Part shown: positions 11,258 to 21,359 of the stretch, piece by piece
Position numbering within the stretch: position 1 is the stretch's first letter
Layout: every line of letters begins with the position of its first letter
Source: Armigeres subalbatus
Lineage: Eukaryota; Arthropoda; Insecta; Diptera; Culicidae
Length of the DNA stretch: 64,000 nucleotides
Reading direction: 5' to 3'
Assembly (NCBI RefSeq): GCF_024139115.2
Contig: NW_026942841.1
Location: forward strand, 1-64,000
Program-made: the position numbers and the translations under genes
The notes under the pieces: model-generated
Seen by the model: only the letters and a program-made list of their open reading frames with translations
The model's database searches: none
What the model was told of the DNA's origin: nothing

Positions 11258-11327
11258 TTGTGAATCGCATATCTGCCCCATCTTTGCTGGGTTTCCTATT
11301 CATATGGGACAAATACGCGATTCACGG
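11258..11327. repeat. Hairpin repeat unit, copy 1
   Basis: A 22-bp imperfect inverted repeat begins GTGAATCGCATATCTGCCCC and ends GGACAAATACGCGATTCAC, enclosing TTTGCTGGGTTTCCTATT. The same ~70-bp block recurs in direct orientation at 11611-11681 with about a dozen differences. Downstream (~11350) GGTTCAAATACC resembles a polymerase III B-box, so a tRNA-derived origin is possible but unproven. Confidence 0.55.
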
Positions 11328-11610
11328 CAGTGTATATGTAGAAGTTGTAGGTTCAAATACCACAATGACACGTAGATTCTTCTTCGCAAATGTGATAGCT
11401 ATTCATTTCAAACATGTGTTGTGCATATGCGCAGGAAACATTATTAATCCAACGCATGTTTGCACCTCCGTTTACGAATCTCAGTTACTATCGGCTTTCA
11501 ATGATATCGACGATGGAGCTTAAAGTTATTTTAACTGTGAGGCCACCAGACTCGAGTTATATACAGCAGCATCTGAATCCATTGAGTGTTATCCATTGAT
11601 AACACATTGT

Positions 11611-11681
11611 AATCACATATTTGTCTCATGTTTGTTGGGTTTCCTATTCATATGGAACATATATGCAATTACAGGCAGTAA
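11611..11681. repeat. Hairpin repeat unit, copy 2
   Basis: Diverged direct copy of 11258-11327, sharing GGGTTTCCTATTCATATGG and the CAGT end. The pair could be the two subterminal repeats of one element or an old tandem duplication. Confidence 0.5.
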
Positions 11682-12990
11682 AAGTTAATGCGTTGACTTG
11701 TGCTGTGCTGGTTGTTTTTAAGGGATATTAACCTTAAAGATCATTCATTCCTAGAAACTCGTGGATTTCTGCGCATTGTTGAGAATCAACGAACACTAAA
11801 CGCTAAAAAAAAAACTTTATGTAGAATATTACAGGCATAAGGTTTTATAGTCTGAAATTTTACAATAAGTAATATCCAAACCAGTTTTTGCTAACGAAAT
11901 TTTGTGACCCGCTATAGTTATTATTTTTATTCAATCAATTGGACTGCCGTTAATAACCTCTTTCATACACAGCGTAGGTTTCGATCAGCATCGTCTAAAA
12001 GTATCAATCCACCTTATTCAATAGTCGAATGACTCGGAACAATACTGAACTCAACACCGAATCAACTATTATAATGATCCCGCTATGCTTTTCCTCAATA
12101 TCAGTAATATTTACGACAAACGATAGACCCCCCGAACAAAGCCGGTTGATCACTAATCCGGTCAGATTATGCACCTTAGACAAGACAGGACAGCGAATTT
12201 ATTGGTCCTCTAAGTGTTGCTTTTGATTAACCCTCGTCCGTTATCACACGTAACCGAATGAATCAATTAGGTTTGGGCGTTCGAGGGTGATAACTATTTT
12301 CATTGACTGCACGAAACCGTTTTCTAGGTCCTACAGCTTCCGAATACAGCCAGCATGATGCAGCTATTAGTGGAGAGGATTCGAATTTAAATGACCGCCA
12401 ATTTGCATATTTCTTGATTTTGATATACCTACTTCCCTTTGTAGGTATGTCACACAAGCAGCGCTGGGAAAAAGCAGATTAGCTGCAGTGAATTGTGACC
12501 AGCCGAAATTCGAATCCAACCGAGCTTCGTGTGATGACACCATTGCCCACGGACATCGGTAAGATAAAGATCGGTTCCAAACAGATGCAACATGGGTAGG
12601 AAGCAAAAACTTCCCACAAAATCAATTTATTACACATATTATCAAACTAATTGACTTTCACCGCTATACATCATAGAGCACCGTCTCAAGGATGGGCTGT
12701 TGTTGGCAGAGTAATTTATGATCACCAAAAGGGCTCGTGGGAGTGGCTGCCCTTGTACTGTGTTAGCACATGAGGGACATAGACACGAGACATGCTGTAT
12801 TACATAAGATCCTTTGAATTGAAGAATTATTATGTCACTGATATGTGCGGTTGGTGTTGTTCGTTACGGCAAGTTCATCAAAAGTTTCGCATTATGTTTA
12901 ATAATTCCTTTGCATGTCTAACAACATGTAAAAGTGATGGAGGAGATAATTTTCTCACCATTCTGGTAATACAGGGTGTGTACTTTGGTT
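11682..12990. other. Unassigned sequence
   Basis: No gene, RNA or repeat structure was recognised on either strand. The short open frames have no motifs. Confidence 0.3.
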
Positions 12991-13068
12991 TTGAAATGTT
13001 TTTTTTTTGTGTCTTTATTAAGGAGACTTTCAGCCCTAGGCTGGCTCGTCTCCGGAACTTGAAATGTT
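12991..13068 (-). mobile_element. Minute 5'-truncated retrotransposon 3' end with 10-bp TSD
   Basis: The 10-mer ttgaaatgtt occurs at 12991-13000 and 13059-13068. Between them is a 58-bp insert that on the minus strand ends ...CTTAATAAAGACACAAAAAAAA, giving a polyadenylation-type signal followed by an A tail. The body contains GAGCCAGCCTAGGGCTGAAA. This is a textbook extremely truncated target-primed insertion. The parent LINE cannot be identified from 58 bp. Confidence 0.75.
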
Positions 13069-13217
13069 AATAAAGACATTATATAGGTACATAATCCAAG
13101 AACTATTTATTGTCAATCAATGCTATCATTGGTGATTACGAAATAAATATTATGTTGCAACCTGGTGGTAATGAAACTTTTATTTTTGCTTTAGTAAAGT
13201 GATTTTTCAATTAAATA

Positions 13218-13408
13218 CACTCAGGTTTTTTTTTACACGGTTTGGTTTTAGTCGTTTAAGACCTTCAGCGTCAATCAAACAATGAGTTAACCCCACGAAA
13301 AAATTCACAAAAAATCTAAGAAAATTCAGAGGGTATTTAAAAAGCTGTAAAAGTTTAGGTTAACCGAAAAATTGATGAATTCCAACCGTGTAAAAAAAAA
13401 CCTGGGTG
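13218..13408 (+). mobile_element. TA-flanked MITE (family M1), copy 1
   Basis: The inverted ends are CACTCAGGTTTTTTTTTACA and its counterpart AAAAAAAACCTGGGTG, extended by CGGTTTGG/CCAACCG. TA lies on both sides (13216-13217, 13409-13410), suggesting a Tc1/mariner-type MITE. It has 191 bp of non-coding interior. Related copies are at 45618-45805 (inverted orientation) and 49774-49953. Confidence 0.85.
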
Positions 13409-13666
13409 TATAATAATAATAGCAAATTATGAAAAGCTATTCCAAACGACAACTGAGCATGAGCATAAGCATTATGTACAATTCGTAGTTGCTACTCCTT
13501 GATTGACTGAAACTTGTGAAATTGCACAGAGAACCATGCGAATGGAGCAAGGGATTTGCTATCCATTCTCAATGTACACGTTTCAGAAGCTCACGTATTT
13601 TAAGTCAAAACGGCGCCGGCCGTCACTGCTGCGACTACAACAGCGCAGGAAGTGTTAGGTGCCCGC

Positions 13667-13788
13667 CAGAGTAAACGCGACGTGCGATGCGACGCGACGC
13701 GACTCACGTAAAAGAATAACAATCATTATCAACAGGCTGTCAAATTGCACTGTCGCGTCGCGTCGCATCGCACGTCGCGTTTACTCTG
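13667..13788. mobile_element. Hairpin MITE with perfect 37-bp arms
   Basis: The arms 13667-13703 and 13752-13788 are exact reverse complements, beginning CAGAGTAAACGCGACGTGCG. The loop is 48 bp. The arms are rich in the CG-bearing unit gcgac, very unlike the AT-rich surroundings. A weaker outer match (ttaggtg / cacccttag) suggests the true ends lie a few bases further out. No coding capacity. Confidence 0.8.
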
Positions 13789-13799
13789 TCTTCACCCTT

Positions 13800-14802
13800 A
13801 GACACTACACAGCGACGCCAACGAAATGGTTGGTTTGATAAGGAGTGCCAGCGAGTGACGGACGAGAAATATGTTGCTAGGAATCGAATGCTAGTGGCTA
13901 GTACCCGTTCCAACTAAGAGCGGTACAGTGTAGTAAGGGCAGACGAGAAACAAATCCACTGCAGAAAAAAGGCAAAACGAAGAGAGAGTGATAGCTGAAG
14001 CGCAGGAAAACATGGATAGAAACGATATGTGGAGGTTTAATGGCGCGCAGCATAAGACTGCGCCAGTGCAGTGCCAACGCATCACAAATTACTATTCGTA
14101 AGAAAGGGCACAGACTAGAGTGTGCTAATTACAGCCGAATCACCCTTCTGAACTCGGCGTATAAAATCCTGTCGCGTATCCTGTTTAACAGACTGAGACC
14201 GCTTGAGGAGTCCTTCGTCGGCGAATACCAGACAGGGTTTCGTGAGGGTCGATCAACGACGGATCAGATGTTTAGCATATTTAGCATATGATAAATTCCG
14301 GGAGTACAATTTGCAGACTCACCATCTGTTCATTGATTTCAAAGCAGCGTACGATTCAGTGAAAAAGAAATGAGCTGTGGCAGATAATGAGCGAACATGG
14401 TTTTCCGGCGAAACTGATTAGAATGATACTTTCAATGCTGAATGGCTCGAAATCAAGTATTCGGATTACAGACGGAGTGTCAACCTCGCTTGAGACCTTA
14501 GACGGATTGAAGCAGGGTGATGCACTTTCGAATTTATTATTTAACATTGCACTCGAGGGCATTATCTGGCGTGCAGAGGAACGGCACTATTATCACACGG
14601 TCGCATATGCTCCTGAGCTTTGCGAACGACATCTACCTCATTGGAATCGATCGCAGAGCAGTAGTGGTGGCTTTTGTCCCACTGAAGAGGGAGACGGTGA
14701 GGATAGGCTTAACCATTAACTCTACCAAGACAAAGTACATGGGGTCAGGTAAGAAGACCTAGTGGTAGTGCTTGATGGAGATGTGGTTGAAGTTGTTTAA
14801 GA
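13800..14802 (+). pseudogene. RTE-like LINE (family C) fragment
   Basis: Decayed family C protein on the plus strand. It shows NGWFDKECQRVTDEK (~13825), a basic linker with MDRNDMWRFNGAQHK (~14010), KKGHRLECANYSRITLLNSAYK (14101-14170), SFVGEYQTGFREGRSTTDQMF, then HHLFIDFKAAYDS after a short duplication and frameshift. GLKQGDALSNLLFNIALEG (~14505) and INSTKTKYM (~14725) follow. The FADD region is frame-shifted (LSFANDIYLI read in another frame). The fragment stops at ~14800, where the I-superfamily element begins. Confidence 0.75.
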
Positions 14803-16043
14803 ATTTGTTTACACACTTTGGAAAACGGCCCGCAACATGCGGAACCGCATTTCCACCAACGAGGGTGAAGAATACTCAAATCGATGGATATTGAATTTCG
14901 CAAAAAAGGTCTGTCCAGATTCCGTATCAGCAGAACCGCTTTTTCGAGATTCAATCACCGATTCCGGTACTTTGGGTGGACCATTCTTAATGCTGGAACT
15001 ATCCATGTCTCTTCTTTCATCGAATAACTCTGCTCCAGGATGCGATAACATCAAATTCAATCTTCTAAATAAATCTCCCAGATATCGCAATAGGACGATT
15101 ACTTGACTTGTACAACCGTTTAATGGAGTACTACATTGTGCCACCAGAATGGCGATAGGTCAAAGTGATAGCTATTCAAAAACCTGGGAACCCAGCATCT
15201 GATCACAATTCATACCGATCGATTACCATGCTATCATGCATGAGAAAATTATTGGAGAAAATGATCCTTTCAAGAGTCGACTATTGGGCCGTAGAATATG
15301 CATTGCTTTCATTTACTAAGTTTGGATTTCTAAAAGGGAAAGGATCAAACGATTGTCTAGCGTTGCTTTCTTCAAATATACAACAAGCCTTTGCGCACAA
15401 GGAGCAATTGGCTTCAGTATTCTTGGATATTAAGGGCGCTTTTGATTCAGTTTCCATAGAAGTACTGTCAGACAACCTACACAGTACTGGATTACCCGTT
15501 ATTTTAAATAGTTTCTGGTACAATTCGTTGTCAGAAAAACAAATGAACTGCACGTTCGGCACTCTGACAACTTCCAGAAATAGCTACATGGGCCTTCCTC
15601 AAGGTTCGTGTTTAAGTCCCTTGCTTTATAATTTCTAAGTAAAAGATATTGACAATTGTTTGAAAGGAGAAAATACTTTAAATAATCTGACTGTTTGGGC
15701 CAGACATTTAGAGATCGAGTGTTCACCGCAAATACTCAATTAGTTGTGTTTACTAAGAAGCAGTACCCTGCTCAACTGAAACTAAAGCTGTTGAAAGATG
15801 ACATCAACCAATCTTTATCTTCTAAATACTTTGGGGTCGTGTTTGATTCTAAATGTACCTGGAAACTCCATTCTGAATATTTGATGGAGAAATGCCGGAA
15901 AAGGGTTCATTTTCTACGCTCTATCTCCGGAACATGGTGGGTGCTCACCCGGAAGACCTCATCAAACTTTATAGAACGACTATTCTCTTTGTTTTAGAGT
16001 ACGGCTCTTTCTGCTTCCTCTTAGCAGCTGATTGCCACCTGAT
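14803..16043 (+). pseudogene. I-superfamily LINE, segment 1 (reverse transcriptase)
   Basis: First of three collinear pieces of one element. After a pre-RT region (WILNFAKKVCPDSVSAEPLF, then NNSAPGCDNIKFNLL at ~15035) comes the RT: VIAIQKPGNPASDHNSYRSI, KFGFLKGKGSNDCLALL, SVFLDIKGAFDSVS (first catalytic Asp) and MGLPQGSCLSPLLYNF (15590-15638). The segment carrying the second catalytic box is deleted between ~15640 and 15695. The thumb region (VFTKKQYPAQLKLKLL, SSKYFGVVFDSKCTWK, HPEDLIKLYRTTILFVLEYGS) runs to 16043, in more than one frame. At 16043 the reading frame is broken by the hAT insertion and resumes at 17432 with LIKLERIQYRCLRIAL. Confidence 0.82.
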
Positions 16044-17423
16044 CAGGGGCGTCTCGTGGACTTTTGCTACACCTGTTCTACCATGCTGATAAAAAATATT
16101 CATCAAGCTGAGTGGTTTCGAATGAAAGTTGTGCATTTAATCTAATATTACAACCTTTTCTTGTACAACTTAACCAAATATTAGAAAAAAAAAAACAATT
16201 TAAATAGAAAGGATTTACAAAACAATAAATAGCTTATTTATCTCTTTTGTTACAAAAATGTTTTAAATTTAGATGCACTTAAAATTTTAAACTCTCGCAA
16301 ATCGTCTTAAATCTAACTTGGTAACAGTTGGCAAGAACTGGATATTGCTCAGAATAGAGATCTTTCAAATCGGCTCATTCCACAATTCGGGGTACACGGG
16401 TCCCATCGCCGCTAATATTTAAACTCTCTTATATTTTGTTGTTATAAAGAAATGTTATTAACCATTATAAGTATAATAATTATAGTATATAATTAGTACA
16501 CAATTATTGTTTGATGCGACCCCAGATTGTGACGACCAATTAGTCACATTTAGAAGCTGAAATGTGTTCCAGTTATTTAATTCTTCAAATTTAGTGAAAA
16601 CTATACCTTTTTCTCTATGTTGATTGATTTTAAGTATTCTTAAAAAACCATTATTTAATGTCTCTTTTGAAAACGCAAACATTAATTTAATATTGTTCTT
16701 GATGCATTGCATATTCATCAGGAGAAAAAAAGAAAAACAAACTTTTTCTAATCATCGAAGTATGAACGAAAGCGTACGGCGGTGCGCCTTTCGGCAAAGC
16801 ACAGCACAGTCGACACTACGATCGAGTCTAACCGGCGAAGGTGCGTCGCGTCGTTGATTGTTCTCGCAGCGCGTCGAACGGGTTCGACTCCTGCTGCGCG
16901 TATAGCAGAACTTGCATCTAAACGTGCTTGCTTCGCATGCGAAAGAGTATGATGTGAGGAAACGGAGAAAGCTGGCAACGCTCACGCTGGTTCTCTGCGC
17001 GCGGAGAACGAGTGAGCATACCAAGGAGGAAATTATTTCAAATCATTTGTCATGGCGCAAAACATAAAATTTGTCTTTTTGCAGCGCTGCTGTTGGTTCT
17101 TCATTATGGATCGTACGACTGGCAAAAGCTTTCTTTGTGATGGGGTGTGGTGTGTCGGAGAAACACACATTTAGCTGCAAATTGACTGTACGCCAAGCAT
17201 TTGGCGTTAACTTGATCTGCTTACGAAATATTTTGTTTCTTTAGATGTTTAGATGTTAAAATCATTGGAAATATTACGTGAAACTTTGTTTAAAAAATTT
17301 ACTGAGTAAATTATTTGCCCTAATAATTAATTACCAAGAGTCAAGACATTAATTTCCTACTTCTGACCTAAAAATGGTTACCTGTTCCATGAACAGGTAG
17401 AACGTATGGACGAGTCGCCTCTG
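16044..17423. mobile_element. Non-autonomous hAT-type element, 1,380 bp
   Basis: The ends are CAGGGGCGTCTCGT on the left and ACGAGTCGCCTCTG on the right, so the terminal inverted repeats match at 12 of 14 positions and begin CAGRGGCG as in hAT elements. The 8-bp duplication cacctgat at 16036-16043 and 17424-17431 is the hAT hallmark. CCTGTTC occurs near both ends. No transposase domain is readable in any frame, so it is non-autonomous or decayed. It interrupts the RT/RNase H LINE. A B-box-like GGTTCGACTCC lies inside at ~16879 without a convincing A-box. Confidence 0.88.
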
Positions 17424-17431
17424 CACCTGAT

Positions 17432-18117
17432 CAAATTGGAACGAATTCAGTATCGTTGTTTGCGTATTGCCCTTGGCTGCATGCATTCAACGCATAACAT
17501 GAGCCTGGAGGTGCTTGCTGGAGTCACTTCTATAAAGCACCTTTACTGGGAGCTCTCACTTCAAATACTCATCAAATGTGTAACAAGTAACACACTTGTC
17601 TTAGATAACTTCGATAAAATGCTTGAACTCTCTTGTCGTTCAAGATTCCGTAGAGTTTATCTCAAATACATATCAACAGATCTTTGTCTTCCGTGTTATA
17701 ATCCACCTCGAGTTTACTTCATCAACGACAGTTCCTCCATTGAATACGATCTGTCCATGAAACTTGCTATTCAAGGTGATATGAACATGTCAATTGCAAT
17801 AACAGATATTTCACTGATGGTTCTCGCATTAACGGATCCACTGGCTTCGGTGTTTTCAATGTAACTTCAACCATCTTTCGAAAACTTCAGGAACCGTATT
17901 TGGTTTATGTTTCTGAGCAATTAACTTCGCTTTGGGGACAATTTTGAATCAGCCCGTAGACCATTATTTCATCTTCTCGGATAGTCTTAGTTCTATCGAA
18001 GCACTCCGGTCGATGAAACCTGTTAAGCACGTTTCTTACTTTCTTACAAACAAAAGAGAGCAGATGCGTGTTTTGGTCGACCATTTAACCTTCTTCGGAT
18101 ATTAGAAAAAACTTACG
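17432..18117 (+). pseudogene. I-superfamily LINE, segment 2 (connection and RNase H start)
   Basis: Continues directly from segment 1: HLIKLERIQYRCLRIALGCMHSTHNMSLEVLAGV, then a region ending near VYFINDSSS. The start of RNase H (DGSRINGSTGFGVFN in a shifted frame, ~17815) and SDSLSSIEALRSMKPVKH (~17975) follow. RNase H downstream of RT defines the I-superfamily architecture (I, Loner and relatives). The frame is then cut at ~18117 within the EKTY codons by the foldback insertion. It resumes at ~23088 as KVKITFVWVPSH. Confidence 0.8.
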
Positions 18118-18642
18118 AATAAGATGTTAGGGTCATATTGACCCAGAAATGTAAATGCTTATAAAACAGTCAAATTATAACCAAATTACAAAGTTTATAT
18201 ACCGTTCGAAAGATAAACTCATCAATTTTGTGGCTATGTGGTGATATGCTGGTTCTGGAGACAATGGCCACCGGGAAACGACTTCCACGGGGACCTTGTC
18301 GGTCATATAAGGGGAGCATAAAAATCGCTCCATATATGCCTTTCGATCGCTAATTCTTCATAGATTCTCCTAAAACGGTAATGTATGGTCCATGAGAGGG
18401 CTTCCGATGAAAGTGGCCACTCCTGGTACATGCAAGGTGCCCCCGGGGAACCCGCAGGAGGGGACATTTCCGTTTTAGCACCAAAATATGCCGTGCGGCG
18501 GTTCTGTCGTCATGATTTTCCACAAAATAGATGATAATGCGCTCGAAATCGCTAAGTGACCACATTGGCCACTCTTGGAGCCTATGAGGTGCCCCCGGGG
18601 AACCCGTAAAAGGGGACATTTCCGTTTTAACACCAAAATATG

Positions 18643-18717
18643 CCGTGCGGCAGCTTTTTTTTTTAAACTTTATTATCGTGATTTTATTATTTTACAGATA
18701 AGTACCGTGCGGCAGCT
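18643..18717 (-). mobile_element. 49-bp retro-insertion with 13-bp TSD inside a satellite monomer
   Basis: The 13-mer ccgtgcggcagct is present at 18643-18655 and 18705-18717. The 49-bp insert between them reads, on the minus strand, TACTTATCTGTAAAATAATA... and ends with AATAAAGTTTAAAAAAAAAA, a polyadenylation signal and A tail. It is a 3'-end-only product of target-primed reverse transcription. Confidence 0.8.
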
Positions 18718-19251
18718 CTTTCGTCATGATTTTCCACAAAATAGATGATTATGCGCTTGAAATCGATAATTGACCACATTGGCCGTTCTTGGAGTCTACC
18801 AGGGGCCCCCAGGGAACCCGTAGAATGGGATATTTCCGTTTTAACACCGAAATATGCCGAGCGGCGACTCTTTCGGTGTGTTTTCCCACCAAAGAGATGG
18901 TTATTCTCTCGAAATCAATAAGTGACCACATTGGCCACTCTTGAACCTATGAGGTGCCCTTGGGGAACCCGTAGAAAGGGACATTTCCGTTTAACACCGA
19001 AATATGTCGTGCGGCGGCTCTTTCGTCATGATTTTCCACAAAATAGATGATTATGCGCTTGAAATCGATAAGTGACCACATTGGCCACTTTTGGAACCAA
19101 TGAGATGCCCACGGGGAACCCGTAGATGGTGACATTTTCGTTTTTATACCGAAATGAATAAGTGACCACATTTGCCATTTTGGAACCTATGAAGTACCGT
19201 CGTGGAGCTCATAGGAGAGGACATTTCCGTGCTTACTCTTACTCTTACTTA

Positions 19252-19427
19252 GGGCCGATGCCCACGTAGCGTGTTTTCAAGCTGTGTGCACGCCGCGTCC
19301 ACGAAGGTACCCGGCATCAAATGTAGTGGTGCACACGTTTACGTGTCCATTATTCCATTTGATGCTGGTACCTTGCGTGAACGCGGCGTGCAAGCAGCGT
19401 GAAAAAACTTTATGTGGACATCGGCCC
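19252..19427. mobile_element. PIF/Harbinger-like MITE, 176 bp
   Basis: The inverted ends are GGGCCGATGCCCACGTAGCG and the complement of CATCGGCCC, with arms of ~75 bp. The flanking 3-bp duplication TTA is at 19249-19251 and 19428-19430. GG-start ends and a TTA duplication fit PIF/Harbinger. It is nested in the left arm of the foldback. Confidence 0.8.
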
Positions 19428-19509
19428 TTAAAGACATGCCGTGCAGCGGCTCTTTCACTATAATTTTCCATCAAATAGTTGGTTATGCTCTTGAAATCTA
19501 ATATCAACC

Positions 19510-20295
19510 CGGGGGAACCCCAGGCCCAGTTTCAGTAACTGTGGAGTGCCGTGAAGTATTCATTGAAAGTGTCTGTGCACACAAAATCTCACTCACTTTT
19601 TAGGAACTTTTCCTCAACCGAATTGCTCGCAGTAAATAGCATTCGATGAAAATCCTTTCCTATTGTTTCCTATTGAAAATTGGCCAGATCGGACTATGGG
19701 CTCCGAAGTGATGGCCAAAATACTAATTTCAGCAGCTGCATGGGAAAATCACTTTTCTGGCACTTATGCTCATCCGATTGGCTTGCAATAAGTTGCGTTC
19801 AGCAGAAAATTTTAGAATGCAAATAAACAAATATGAAAAATAAGAGCTATCTACCTATTAGTGTTATATTAGACTTTTCTTATATATTTCTCAACCCTTT
19901 TGAACGAACGATAAAGGCACCATCACCACTAGGTAGATTAATCTTGTTTTTTTTTTTTTCTATCAAATAGGTCATTCATTCTGAACTTAATATCTATAAC
20001 CTACAAGGTACCCGCAGGAGTCTCACAGAAGGAGAGATTTCTTTTATATCGAAATGTTGCGTTTTCATATCATTGTCCACGGCGATCGGTGAAAACCTCA
20101 AACTTCTATGAGTCGATATTGAAGGGACAATCAACTAATGGTAATATCGAGATGCGGAATAGAAAATCCTTGGAGAGCTGTTCGAAGGAATCATCACAGT
20201 AGCCCAAAAACTATTTATTAATTTGACTTAGTACTCAATTGCAAATGAAAAACAATTTCAAGCGCATAATCAACTTTTTGAAGACTTGTGGCCAG
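19510..20295. other. Interior of the foldback element, unassigned
   Basis: AT-rich sequence between the left arm and the nested element at 20296. No coding motif or transposase signature was seen. Confidence 0.35.
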
Positions 20296-21300
20296 CACAC
20301 TTAGATCGAGAATTGCAGCTCGGTAAATATTTTCGCTGGTTTTATACGGTAAAATAAAATTTCAACCGAGAGCTCAGTTAATTGTGGTTAATTTAATACT
20401 GAGCTTCGGGAGTATACATTACCGATCAACTTTGTTCTTCCCATACTTGTCAAAAAAATACCGATCGTTCAGTAAATCCAAAGCACTTCACTGAGTACTC
20501 GGTAAAATGAATACCGAGCCCTCAGTTTAGATCACGTGCCGCTCTGACGCCATATTTGTGAAGTGAAAACAGTCTGGATTTGGAGATTTCTGATTTTTTG
20601 GACAAAGTATATACTACTTGTAATATTTGTTCAATTCGTTAGACAAATTTAATCATAGTTCTGGTAAGTAAAACTCTTTCCTGTGTTGATTTACTTTGAT
20701 AATTTATATTCTCCAATTTCAGATGAATGCCTGCATTTCCTCACCATTTTTCTAAACGGGATTATACCATAGGCCGGAAATATTTTTATTGTTTCAGCGG
20801 AATCGGCAACTAATGAAGCCGGGGTTTTCACGAAATCCGTGTGTTATACCTAATTTCGATATAGAAGTGCTCTAATCAATTCTGGGGTACTATAAGCGAA
20901 GCTAAATTTAACGTGCGGATCGCGAGAAAATTCCAACTTCATTAATCGCCCATTCTGGTTGACCGAGTATGAATGAATATATTTTATAATAATAAAAATG
21001 AATGAATAAAAAAAATTGAATGTTTTGTTTTATCATTTCTGATATTGAAAAAAGCGAGGAAAAAAGAAATCAATTTTTACAATTTATTCGGTATTTTTCT
21101 TAACCGAAGTCCGTACTTTTTTTGCAGATCAATCGGTAGTGTTTTACCGAGTGCTCAGTAATAATTGACATTTCGCCACCATCGCTCAGAACCGAGACCT
21201 CGGTAATGAATTGAACTTTTTACCGAGGTAGGTACCGAGAGCTCAGCTGTTGAGAAATCGGTAATCTGGTTACCGAGCCCGGTGAATAAAATTAAGTGTG
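20296..21300. mobile_element. Nested inverted-repeat element with CTCGGTAA-type motifs, ~1.0 kb
   Basis: It begins CACACTTAGATCGAG and ends TAAAATTAAGTGTG. The terminal ~200 bp at each end are loosely inverted copies carrying many iterations of accgag/ctcggtaa (for example 20310, 20365, 20480-20520, 21130-21285). The middle (20540-21110) is unrelated and has no ORF of note. There is no convincing target duplication, so the superfamily is undetermined. It is nested in the foldback interior. Confidence 0.55.
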
Positions 21301-21359
21301 AGGGTAGACAATGATAGACGAAGATAGAGCTGCCGCAAGCGGCACAGTACATTTGATAT

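Larger units (their letters stand above)
18120..19500 (-). repeat. Left arm of foldback: tandem 151-bp monomers
   Basis: About six monomers, each with GCCGTGCGGC, TCATGATTTTCCACAAAATA, GTGACCACATTGGCC and CCCCCGGGGAACCCG motifs. The spacing is 151 bp except where a small retro-insertion (18656-18704) and a deletion near 19200 disturb it. The monomers are in the opposite orientation to those at 21400-22600. Confidence 0.82.

Noticed and set aside
16860..16900. Possible tRNA gene around a GGTTCGACTCC B-box
   Set aside because: No A-box, acceptor stem or anticodon arm can be drawn around it. It lies inside the hAT element.
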